Shown here: in pieces, positions 11,084-21,401 of the stretch
How the letters are laid out: the number at the start of each line of letters is the position of its first letter
Position numbering within the stretch: position 1 is the first letter of the stretch
Source of the DNA: Plantago major
Taxonomy: Eukaryota > Streptophyta > Magnoliopsida > Lamiales > Plantaginaceae
DNA length: 64,000 nt
NCBI GenBank assembly: GCA_026545765.1
Contig: CM048842.1
Location: 48,555,431-48,619,430, forward strand
Direction of reading: 5' to 3'
Notes under the pieces: generated by a model
What the model saw: only the letters and a program-made list of their open reading frames with translations
Told to the model about the DNA's origin: nothing
The model's database searches: none
Made by a program: the position numbers and the translations under genes

Positions 11084-12349
11084 TGTGACAATGAAATGTG
11101 CGATTTTGCATGCTTTTAGACTCTCGTTTTTTCCCAAGATTCAATATTTACATCATATTATGGCAAATTACCAATTCTTGTGTATTTTGTAGGTCATGAT
11201 CGTGTTTTCAAGGAATTACACGTTTTCCGGTGCCAAAACGTCATATTTATGCCAAATCGAGGAAAATAAGGAAATACGAGGATTTAATCCTACATGAAGC
11301 TAGAGAAGTCCGATAAAGTCATGCTACCTACCGTTACGAAGCTCTCGAAAAAACATGAAATGCTGAAGAATGACACTTTTCAAAATAACGAGGTTACGAA
11401 GCCCCAAATCAAGCCACAAGACAAAATAGCGCGCAGAAAGCGCACATCAAGGTGACTGCAGCCACCTGGTGATCGCAGTCAACCGAAGAATCTAGAAAAC
11501 GGACTATTTTCGATGTCCAACAGGCTAGCGCCCGCCATTTAACCTTCCTTATACATCCTAGAAATTGGAGCATGAAATTTATCTATAAATAAGTGTATTG
11601 GGGTCTCGTAATCACACACCGTAATCAAAGCAGCTCTCTTGAGAGATCGGGGAAGTGAAACCCCAAAACCGCAAAACCCTGGCCGTCTGCAACAACAAGG
11701 AGGAAACCCTAGCAGCAACACGAAGACATCAAAGACTAAGCTTTCTCTTTCTCTTCTTGTTTTTGATTTCTTCCTTTGCTAAGTATGCTTTGACTATGAG
11801 TAGCTAAACACTTATTGTAAAGGCGAACCGCCGAAACTCTGTTGTGCTACTTCTTTATACACCGTGATACATTAATGAAATAGTTATTAGACGTAATCTG
11901 TGATTATACAACTCTATACGTCCTTCGTGGCGTGATGTTCTGTTGAGTGACACAACAGTTTCATTGAACTGAGTAAGGGTACTGGTATCGACTGCGCCTT
12001 GATGTTTAGTATTATGCCTTGCTGTCATTAGAGGTAATTACGTAGTATGATAATTAGGAAGTTGGGAGTAGCATAGTACGAGCTAGGTCGGGGGACCTTT
12101 ACGCTTCACAACCTCCTTTGATAACAAAAACTGTTAGAATTCAACTGCTTATTAATGCTTTTTGCGCACATTAAACAATTACGTTATTTGCTTGTTCTAT
12201 GCTAAGTGTCTGTGGAGAACGACATGCCGAGTCAACAATCTGCTATAAACTGTGGATTTGAGGACTTCCGACATAAAATAAATTTAATTTTTGATTGTAT
12301 TTACGGATTGCAGGCATTACAACGATATTAAATTCCTGAATGCGCATCA
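11084..12349 (+). repeat. Athila-like Ty3 LTR, about 1.27 kb
   Basis: It begins TGTGACAATG and ends GCGCATCA, with a primer binding site five bases further on. It has a TATA box 'ctataaataagtg' near 11,582 and the block 'gtaaaggcgaaccgccg' near 11,818-11,834, shared with a second copy at 21.4-23.7 kb. Part of it recurs inverted at 20,885-21,200. Only a short internal stretch follows, so the element is a fragment. Confidence 0.75.
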
Positions 12350-12354
12350 AAATT

Positions 12355-12372
12355 TGGCGCTGCTGTCGGGGA
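12355..12372 (+). other. Primer binding site, tRNA-Asp type
   Basis: TGGCGCTGCTGTCGGGGA matches the complement of the plant tRNA-Asp 3' end at 15 of 18 positions by my recollection of that tRNA. The mismatches are pyrimidine transitions. Such a site is typical of Athila/Tat-group Ty3 elements and fixes the LTR orientation as plus. Confidence 0.7.
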
Positions 12373-13443
12373 CACTTGACCGCTCAAGCAAGTTTCGACC
12401 AGAGAAATTGAATTCTTCCTTTCGCTTTTTTTACTTTCTGCACTGTCTTTCATTATGTACAACATAAACCCAAAAAAATTATAAAATTGGGGAAAATCGA
12501 TTTCCCCAGATTAAATCCCAAAAATATTTTCTTTTTCGTATTTGTTTATTTTCTGTTCAAAAAACCAAAAATGTGTTTATACACCTTTTATTATTATATT
12601 ATAGGGAATTTTACACCCAACCGCCTTTTTAGATGCCCTGAACGATTAGGTCCCTAACGATTCAAAATTTACAATGAAGTCCAATCTGAGCATAAAGTTT
12701 GACTTTTGGCAAAAAGTCTAGTTTGCCCCTCTATTTAAGCATTTCTTTTAAAATACAAGTATCATCTTATTACACATTTGTCTCAAATATTTTGCGTTTT
12801 ACAATATAGACATAATACTTCAATATAATTCCTAAAACTTTCAAATTAAACCCCAAAGTTTTAACTTTTTATAGTTTTATCCATCTTCTTCTTCTTCATA
12901 AAAAACAACTAAAAAAAAGATTGAAAAAGGGGAAGCTCCATTGAAGCTTCCATGGAAGCTCCATTTTTCATTTTTTGTTTTTTAATGATTTGAAGAAGAA
13001 CATAGATGAAAATATGAAAATTTAAAACATTAAGGCTTATTTATTATAACTTGAAAATTTTAAGGGGTTAATTGTAATAAAATGAAATATGAAATATGAA
13101 ACATTAAGCCTAAATATGTCAATTGCGTTTGGGATTGTGAATGATGAATGAGAGTGCTCAAGGAAAAACAGATTCAGATGTACTTTGGAAGGCCAGATTC
13201 TGAAATTGCATTTCAACTTCAAACAACATGGGTATCGTCGTTGAACTCTCTTTCCTTTTTAATACTAGAAAGAAGCCTAAATTATTTAGCTGCATATCAC
13301 GGTTGCATCTAACTGAATGTTGCCATTTGATGAATTGAAGAGCATGTTTGTTGTGTAGTAGTTAATTAACCGAGTATAATTCAGAATTTTTTTGTTGAAA
13401 TCTGATTTTGCCATTTTGTGAGTGATTAAAATTTATATATACT
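12373..13443. other. Internal retrotransposon scrap and AT-rich DNA
   Basis: The first 60 bases after the primer site look like Athila leader. The rest has no reading frame of note. 'ggaagctccattgaagcttccatggaagctcc' near 12,931-12,962 is a short imperfect self-complementary patch of unknown meaning. Confidence 0.4.
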
Positions 13444-13722
13444 ACTTCCTCCGTCCCGGGAATAACTTCCATTTACTTTTTGGATGGAGAAAATAAGATA
13501 TATATTACTTTTAGATAAAATAGTACTAGTAGGTACCTCAAATTGATTTTTGAGGTTGAAAGTTGGATAAAATAAAGTTAATGGGTTTACTTTTGAATAT
13601 ATTTAATGTTAAAGTTGGGTGAGCGGTTACCAAAAAAGGAAATGAGATGTTTGGAAATGAGATGTTTTGTTTGGAATACCAAAAATGGCAAAATGGGAAG
13701 TTATTTCCGGGACGGAGGAAGT
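13444..13722. mobile_element. Stowaway-like MITE, about 280 bp
   Basis: The left end 'acttcctccgtcccgggaat' and right end 'ttccgggacggaggaagt' are inverted repeats of about 30 bp. The 'ctccgtccc' core is the Stowaway/Tc1-mariner signature. The target TA duplication is not clean. Confidence 0.75.
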
Positions 13723-14755
13723 CCATCTTTCTTGGTTCATTAAGCTAATGTTACTACTTGCTATGAAATTAGGAACACCAAATTTCACCATTGGAAGTTT
13801 GGAACAAGTAGCATATTGTTAAGCCCTGGCTTAAACTACCCACCTAGATGTTAAATGCTCTGTTAATAGTATATAGTAACAATGACCAAGTATGCAATAC
13901 ACTTAGCACTTAGTTTATGTGCAGAAGATCAAACAACAACCAAGAAAAATTAGCAATTAAAAACAAAAAATTAACTACAAACGTACTGATAATTAAAAAA
14001 AATCCTGGTTACAACCAACAAACATCAAGTATCATACACCCTCACCATGGGGACAATTCAAACTATAAGTGGTATGCGCGGTGATGCGGAGATAGTTAGG
14101 TGCGGGAGGAAGTAATTTTATGGGGATTCGTTAAATTTAGGACTTCTCGCATTGTATCATTGTTTGTACACCTTTTAAAACTTGACATGTGGCATGATAA
14201 AATATTAAAACATAGATTTAAATATCTATAATAGATTAAGTAAATGTAATTACACATTTATACTCTTTATTAAAATTACATATTATTATTAAGTTTTAAT
14301 ATATAATAAAATTAAAAAGAATACCCTTCATCCTCACTATATATCTTCTCTGGCGAGTGTTCGGCACGACTCCAACGACCTCATCGGAGACTACCCCGGT
14401 GACCACTGACCTCACTGGAGACTACTCCGACGACCGAAGACATTTCCGGTGACCTCACCGGAGTTAATTACATCAAAGTTAATTTCAAATTGAACCATTT
14501 CAACTTTAATTATACCTCTTATTTTCTTCCATAATTTGTTCATTTGTACAAGAATTTAGTATTGATCTTAACAATTTCAGAAGATTGAGTCTAGTTTGAT
14601 TATATAAAGAATATAGGACACAGTGATGCGATAAACATTAGTTCCAGATGCAATGCTGCGGCAATGCAGTAGCATTGATATAAATACAATATCATAGGAA
14701 ATGCCGCATTAATGTATGACAACGATGTAACATTGATATTGTTAGAATTAAACTT
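13723..14755. other. Intergenic DNA with no recognised gene
   Basis: It is AT-rich apart from a GC-richer patch at 14,350-14,465 made of diverged pieces such as 'ccggtgacc', 'tcaccgg', 'cggagact' and 'ctactccgacgacc', which look like a decayed short-unit repeat. Confidence 0.4.
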
Positions 14756-15250
14756 CTAGATTATGATGAGCAACACTGACTATTTAGTTCTCAACAAGTT
14801 TAAAGTACTCTTAGTCCATAGGTTTCTGACGGAGATTGTAAAAGATGAAATTTACTTAGACTTTTAGAGTAGTAACTTGTAGGATGTCGCGCCTCTATGT
14901 AATTTTTATTGTTTTATCTTTCTGGAGAAGACCAAGACATCATCAGCAAGGAAGCTACGAAGAGTAGAAGACACAATGAAAACTGAATAAGTTTTCTGAG
15001 AACAAGACTACAACTCTCAAAAAGCTTGTACATAAAAAAGCTTCGAGACATAAGTGAAAATCTATATGACATGGTAGGTTGTGCTAAGAAACAACTTTCT
15101 GATAATCAAAGCTTACTGATAGAATAGAAAGACTACTCAAAACTTTCGGAGTTATCTTTCTATTCGTTGGAATACGGAAAAGCAAAAGGTACAATGCATT
15201 TAATGCACAATCCGTACTTTCTGAGAGTGAGGCTCAGCCTTCCGAATATA
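14756..15250 (+). repeat. Partial LTR, same family as those at 19.6 and 40.4 kb
   Basis: It shares with them, in order, 'tactcttagt', 'tgtaatttttat', 'gaagaccaag', 'agcaaggaagc' and the later 'gcatttaatgc' region. It is more diverged and lacks the right half. Confidence 0.5.
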
Positions 15251-16309
15251 GAACAAAAAGTACTGTACCATTTGTCAGAACTAAAAGTATAGTACCTAAC
15301 AAATGTGTTTGGAATAAGGTGGGATCAAGACCCATTGGCGCGCGCATACACATGATCAAGGCCTTCACAAATAAAGGTCGGCCCAAATTGACAGTTTGAT
15401 CAAGTAAAGGAAGGCCCACAAATTCCAAATATCTAACCCACAAATAACAACCTATAAGAAAAGAAGAAAAAACTATGGATACTAAACCATTTAGGCCTCC
15501 TCCAACCCCCAACCTTTTCCTACGGGTGCAAAGTAGATTAAAGTTACGTAAAGCAACCCAATGGTCATGAACAGAGGAAGAAAGTAAATATAAATTATTC
15601 TATACCTGATTCTAATGGTTTGGATGCAAGGGTTGAAGAGGTTTCACAATTCTGAAATGTACCAGACGATCCCCAACATCATGCACAATTATATCAAACT
15701 CTAAGGTATTCCACATAATCCAAAAGCCCCCCCAATGGTCTGTCGACAAGAACGTGCCTGATCATAGTGTATACTTGTATCCATAATAATAGTAGCTAGC
15801 ACGATAATACTGAAGCTATGGCTCCCGAAGAATTGTCGTTGGTGGCTCCTGAGATACTGGAACTGGCACTCGAGTCTGGCAAATAATTAGAAATCTCTCT
15901 ACTACTGCTTGCATGTCAAGATGGTAGGGTCAAGGTGGCCACATAGTAGTACAAAACATGTAATATCCATATAAAGTGGAATAAATAATCATCTTTACTG
16001 AATGTATATAAGTTGATTCATTTTTCCATTTGACCTTTTAAATGTAAAGAGAGTTAAATGACATGATTGATACAATTATCATATACATATATACAACACG
16101 CTATACGAATGACAAATCCAAACCAAAGTTTATTGATGAGCAACATATACTTTATGTATACACTTCGAGCACACTGAACTTCTTGGAAAATGAGGTTTAG
16201 TACATCGAAAGTAATTCTTCATTAATACATATAGTAAATTCAATTTATGGTGTGCTTATAAACTTTCTTAGCAAAACAACATAAGGAGATTGAAGGCTAT
16301 AACAAAGTC
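15251..16309. other. Intergenic DNA downstream of the ERF-like gene
   Basis: No element or gene is recognised. It should include the 3' UTR of the minus-strand ERF-like gene at its right end. Confidence 0.4.
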
Positions 16310-17053
16310 TCACTGATCTTCAGGAGGAGGCATGTTCAGGTCAAAATCACGGGGAATTCTAGTCGACTCCTGAGGTGGTGGCATGTTCAGGTCAAAATCA
16401 CGGAGAATCCCAGTTGACTCCTGAGGTGGTGGCATGTTCAGGTCAAAATCACGGAGAATCCCAGTTGACTCCTGAGGTGGTGGCATGTTCAGGTCAAAAT
16501 CACGGGGAATTCCAGTTGACCCTTGTGGTGGCATGTTTAGGTCAAAATCACGGGGGTTCCTAGTTCCCTGTGGTGGTGGTTCATTCAAAATAGAGGGGTG
16601 AATTGGAATCTGCACCACAACGCCAGTATTGACCTGGAAACGATTCACTCCTGGTCTCCGCCTTGCTATTTCAGCCATAAGACATTGTCGAACACTATAT
16701 GGTAATGTGGATAAGTTGATGTTGACACGACTTGGTAGAAGTGGAGCAGATCTTAGTTGTTGAGGTGCTGGGGGGCGAGGAACATGAGATGGATCTACCA
16801 CATTAATTGATATTATGCGACCTATGGGAACCAATTCAGAAGTTCCCATACTCGGACCATAAAATCTTGGAATTGCAGCATTGTATGCCACTGAAGCATC
16901 CCTTTGGGAATGGAATGTGCCAATCCTGACTGGACGCCTAGTAATGGGATCCCATATCTCTGCTACAAACCTCATTTGAGGCCGCATCATGGCATCACGA
17001 TGCCCAGTCAGCCCTGGACCCCTTGCCATATCAAAAATCAATATGTTCAACAC
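16310..17053 (-). CDS. ERF-like protein with decayed AP2 domain and five EAR motifs
   Basis: A single-exon gene of 247 residues. Residues 22-70 align with the second half of an AP2/ERF domain (RFVAEIWDP, RIGTFHSQRDASVAYNAA, RFYGPS). The N-terminal strand that carries the usual RPWG DNA-contact residues is replaced by MMRPQM, so DNA binding is doubtful. Residues 85-165 are Pro-rich and unrecognised. Residues 168-247 are five tandem copies of RDFDLNMPP with a 5-8 residue linker. DLNxxP is the EAR repressor motif that recruits TOPLESS-type corepressors, normally present once. An in-frame second Met (residue 9) could also start the protein. A TATA box lies about 90 bp upstream of the ATG, and the frame is open throughout. 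Inference: a dominant repressor or peptide-type interactor acting through protein contacts rather than DNA binding. Confidence 0.75.
   Translation of the reverse strand: MLNILIFDMARGPGLTGHRDAMMRPQMRFVAEIWDPITRRPVRIGTFHSQRDASVAYNAAIPRFYGPSMGTSELVPIGRIISINVVDPSHVPRPPAPQQLRSAPLLPSRVNINLSTLPYSVRQCLMAEIARRRPGVNRFQVNTGVVVQIPIHPSILNEPPPQGTRNPRDFDLNMPPQGSTGIPRDFDLNMPPPQESTGILRDFDLNMPPPQESTGILRDFDLNMPPPQESTRIPRDFDLNMPPPEDQ
16313..16552 (-). repeat. Coding minisatellite, 48/51-bp units, five copies
   Basis: Units are 51 bp (17 codons), one is 48 bp, and the last is partial (13 codons). The two central units are nearly identical in DNA as well as protein, so recent unequal exchange or slippage is likely. 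Each unit carries one DFDLNMPP motif and all length changes are multiples of three. Confidence 0.9.
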
Positions 17054-17140
17054 TGGAGAAAAATTCTCAGAAAGGAAAACACTAGAGAAACAAGAAGAGA
17101 TAGTTTATGATGTAGTGTGTTGCAATGAAGAATGGCTATA

Positions 17141-17150
17141 GGTATTTATA
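17141..17150 (-). promoter_or_regulatory. TATA box of the ERF-like gene
   Basis: On the minus strand it reads TATAAATACC, about 90 bp before the first ATG, a normal distance for a plant promoter with a short leader. Confidence 0.6.
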
Positions 17151-17648
17151 GAAATTTATGTGTGCTATCTAGCAAGATGTTGCTCATTCTCTTTTAGTAA
17201 AATGTGTTTTTATGTTCTTTTAGATTTTGTCGATAATCACTTTGACGTTGATAACAAGAGTGACTTTTGCAACAATTTATTAAATTTTTGTAATGTATCA
17301 GAAAGTAAAAGAGTTGGATAGTATTATCTATAATAATAAATAAATAATCTTGGAGATAATTATTTGACGCTCAAAGTTATGAAGATTGTATCGATTTTCA
17401 AACTTTTTATATATAAATGAAATTTATTACTTTATTATTGCTAGAAAGATATCATGGACAGTGCCTTGATAGATTTGTGGGTTGGAGTATTGGGCGGATC
17501 ACATTGCGGAACGTGTGCATGGTGATATTTTTAAACTCTTACACCTAACTTCTATGTTGAGAGATATCGTAAACTCAAATGGTCATAATATTTGCGAATA
17601 GGTTTATCACGTCTTTATGATAAACTAGTCACCAAAGGTCATGATTAA

Positions 17649-17911
17649 TACTCCATCCGTTCCAGTTTCATTTACCCGTTTGACTTTTTCTGGTCAACAC
17701 CGTTCAACTTTGAGCTTGATTTACTCACATATAATACTTCTAATAGATTTATGAAAAATATATAATGAAAATTTAAAGTGTAATTTTTAATTTAAGAATT
17801 TTTAATTTTTTTTACCAACATATTATTTATGAGTAATCCGCAGACGAAGTTTGTTTCATAGGAAGCGTCAAAAACGCAAAAACGCAAACCGAATGAAAAT
17901 GGAGGGAGTAT
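17649..17911. mobile_element. Stowaway-like MITE, about 263 bp
   Basis: The left end 'actccatccgttccagtttcat' and right end 'gaatgaaaatggagggagtat' are imperfect inverted repeats with the Stowaway core. The interior is AT-rich and non-coding. Confidence 0.7.
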
Positions 17912-19572
17912 GTTTGTTACACACATACATACATACGTACGTACGGTCGATCTAATATGCCAACTAATATGCTAATTACGTATCTACGACTACGTGTTAC
18001 TATCACCTTAGTTAAACCAACTCAAATTAAAGCAGCGTACCAATTGCCTCTATATAAAAACTATGGTTAATCCATTGCAAACCTATGCATTATGAATTAG
18101 ACAACATTTTATGCGGGAAAATTACATCAATAATATCCTAACATGATATGCATACTACGAATCACATAATACCTTAAGTTAGCTCGAGCTGTGAAGCGAC
18201 ATCTACAAACCTCTAAATGTATGTTTCAAATATGATTATGACAATGAAAATGAGAAATAAAACTAAATCTAAGATGTAACCATTCATTCAAAACTCGTTT
18301 TGTAGCGATCCAATATGCCCACATCTACTCCTGTGGTAAGTTTCTCCTTCAATTCAACCATCACAAGAGTATTCATGTTGCACCATCAATAGCAACTCAA
18401 TCACAATTAGCTAAGGGCCTGATTGGTTTCAAAGTGTGTTTGAGTTTGGTCAAATAGAATTTCTAAAGCCCGGATGAATTCTGTGCTTCAAAATGCAGTT
18501 TGTCTGCTAAACGCGGTGATTGGTAGCACATTTTGGAGACGTACTTTGGACATTCGAAACAGATTCATGAAAGTAGTTTTTGTGATTGGTTTAGATGTAT
18601 TTTGTTCATTAGGGTCCACATTTGTAGATAAAATTCTATAAATGTCCTTAAATATCATTGTGATTATATGTGTGATTAGTTTAGTGTATATGTAATTGAG
18701 TGTATTTAGAAAAATCTTAAGAAAACCAAGAGGACAACAAGTAGGATGATTATACTAATTATTTAGCTTTACATAATCAGTTTGCTAAAGCACTCAACTA
18801 AACAAGCAGAACATTATTCCAAAACAGGATCATTAACTACCTTCCGCTGATATTAAGCACTCTAATCACACTCTAATGAACATGCTGACATGAACAAAGC
18901 TCACACACATGGCTTATAACACATGCTCCTTTAAGCATAAGAATGAGAAAGTAAGCAAGAATAAATGAAATGATTACTTATAAAACAAAACTTTACTCCG
19001 ATAACCAAATTTGGTGAACCTTATATTGAGTTTAAAAAAGTGCAAAGAGAGCAAAGAGGAAAAGAAAAAAAGTGAGAAAGATGTTTGTAAATGAACTAGA
19101 GAGTTCACTACATATTTATAGTCACTTCGTAACCTTTCCCATAAGTTATTAGCCTTTAAGAAGTGTTACAATCCTTCATTCATCAGTCACAAGAAGAAAG
19201 GATATGTTGTACACACTTAAGCTAGCCAACCATTCAAGAAAAACGTAAAAAAACACCAAGAAAACCGAACAAGTGTGACATGTTCGCATAGCAGGACACG
19301 ACTTGCTCTAGTCCTGGCCGCGGCCCGACACAATTTATGGTCGCATCGCCTATCTAGTCGCCACCGCTTGGGGGCGTAGAGTTTGGGGCTCATTGCCTGT
19401 CGATCAGGTCGTGGTCTAAGTGTATCCAGGTTGCGACCTGACCCCTTAGAACCCCAAAATTCATTTTTCCAGAATTTTCTTGAATACAGAGACCAATTTT
19501 CTCCACACCATTGTTCTTGTATCCAAATTTTAGCACACTGGATAACTCATCCACATGTATGGAATGACTTAA
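17912..19572. other. Intergenic DNA, no gene recognised
   Basis: 'ggcctgattggtttc' at 18,417-18,431 begins a stretch that resembles a decayed MITE end, without a matching right end. A GC-richer patch at 19,290-19,450 shows no coding features I recognise. Confidence 0.4.
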
Positions 19573-20884
19573 TGTTAGGAATATCTTTTAGATTTCGATC
19601 AGCAACTCAAATGACATATCTTAGCTCGTAAAGGTAACTAGTACTCTTAGTTCACTTGAACATTGTAAAAGATGAAGCTTACTGAGTATGTTAGTCTAGT
19701 TAATCTTGTATATGATGTTAGGTCTTTTGAATGTAATTTTTATATCTTTATTGAAGACCAAGAAGCGAGCATCCAGCAGGAAGACATCCATTTTGAAGAT
19801 CAAGTCAACTACACAAGATAACTGAAGACAAGGAAGGAAGGTCTTCTCAGATACCTATCCTCATATACCTTGAGGAAACAATTGTTGTTCAAAGACAAGT
19901 TTCACTTAAAACAGGTTTCTGAAGACAAAAGGAAACTGAGAAAGGATTGTGTAAAGGCTCAGAAACCTTGCACATATCCGTTGAGACTACAGGATAAAAT
20001 AGTACACTGCATTAATTACGCAGACAGTGATGTCTGAATAAAAGAGGAAAGTCTCTGCAAAGGGGCAAGGCTTACTGCAGTACTATCTTAGATATCAGTA
20101 TTTTGAATTCCATAGTGCCTAACGAATACTATTCGAACGGGAGGATTCTCAACTATAAAATATTACCACTTAGAATGTTTGAAAGACACACAACTCAGAA
20201 TGAAAACAAGCATACAAGTCTTCAAACCTACTTAATTACAAACTCTCAAGCTTACTGTTGCGACTCAAGCTCCCAGTTTCTAAGTAGGCCACAAGTTCTA
20301 AGTGTCCTGAACTTCAACAAGCCTTGCATACTATGAAGGAGTTGAATCACAAGTTCAAAGTTTCGGCTAAATCAGTGATTCATTCTCCTAAACAAGTAAC
20401 AAGCCTTGTGTCAGTAAGAACAACTTCTCGTACTTTGAAAAGAGTATAAAGGAGCATTAATTCTCCAAGTTCTAACTAAGTAACTGAGAAACGTTACAAA
20501 GTTAAACTTATTGTGACAACTCTGTAACCTCAAAAACACCTACAGGCGTGTTAAGGAAAGGATTTAGCTGAGAAAGCTAAAGGCCTAACCTATCTGAGCA
20601 GAGGAAGTACTTGGCTAAGGAAGCTAAGGAATAGTTCAAAGGTTACTGAGTAGTGGAAGTACTTAGCTGAGAAAGCTAGGGAATAACTCAGGGGGAACAC
20701 TTGGTTGGTAACCTAGTGTTATAAAGGGGTTTGAATAGAGATAGGATTTTGTAAGGAACCTCATCATCTTGTCATAGTGAATTCAAGTCATGTGACAAGG
20801 CGGGTGGATTAGTTGAGGGATTACGCCACCCTCAGATACCACTATAAAATTGTGTATCATTTACTATATGTGCTTTACATTATT
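19573..20884 (+). repeat. LTR copy A of a second retrotransposon family
   Basis: It begins TGTTAGGAATATC. It shares long collinear blocks with 40,416-41,660: 'aactagtactcttagttca', 'tgaatgtaatttttatatc', 'gtgcctaacg', 'agttgagggattac' and 'ccaccctcagataccacta'. A TATA-like 'gttataaagggg' lies at 20,727-20,738. Without internal coding DNA it is best read as a solo LTR or fragment; no target duplication was found. Confidence 0.65.
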
Positions 20885-21200
20885 GTTATAACTAACTGAC
20901 ACTCACACACAACGGTTGGTCAAGTGCCTTGTTTGGACTCCTCTAACTGCTTGTGTGGTTGAATCATCGTTTTTCCTTATTTTTCCTCGATTTGGCATAA
21001 CTATGACGTTTTGGCACCAAAAAACGTGGAATTCCTTGAAAATGCGATCATCACCTACAAAATACACAAGAAAGTGGTAATTGTCTTTTTTTTTTTTTAT
21101 ATAAATATTGAATTTTGGGCAAAAAAACGAGGGTCTAAAAGTGTGCAAAAACACATATTTCACGGTCACATCACTACAATATCCAAGTTCTCATCACTAT
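20885..21200 (-). repeat. Inverted fragment of the Athila-like LTR
   Basis: Its reverse complement follows the first 240 bp of the LTR at 11,084 closely, including 'gtgccaaaacgtcat' and 'atgccaaatcgagg'. It abuts the right end of LTR copy A. Confidence 0.65.
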
Positions 21201-21401
21201 CACAAATGTTGGGCTCTTCTATATCATTTTATAAATCACATTCTTCATCATCTTCATGCTCATCCTCACCGTCACTAGAATTATTACTACCTTCTTTAGT
21301 ATCATTTCTTTCATTATTATTATTACCTTTAGTATTCTCAATCCCTACTACTCCAACAGATGCGCCAATGAAATATGCAATTTAAGGCCACTTTAGACCG
21401 T

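Noticed and set aside
15234..15512. 92-codon minus-strand frame
   Set aside because: Low similarity to anything recognisable, lies next to an LTR fragment, no promoter.
16375..16563. Plus-strand open frame with repeats of MVACSGQNHGESQLTPE type
   Set aside because: It is the shadow of the EAR minisatellite on the opposite strand; repeats stay open in several frames.
21011..21385. 124-codon plus-strand frame rich in Ser/Leu
   Set aside because: It overlaps an inverted LTR fragment and is low-complexity; no homology recognised.
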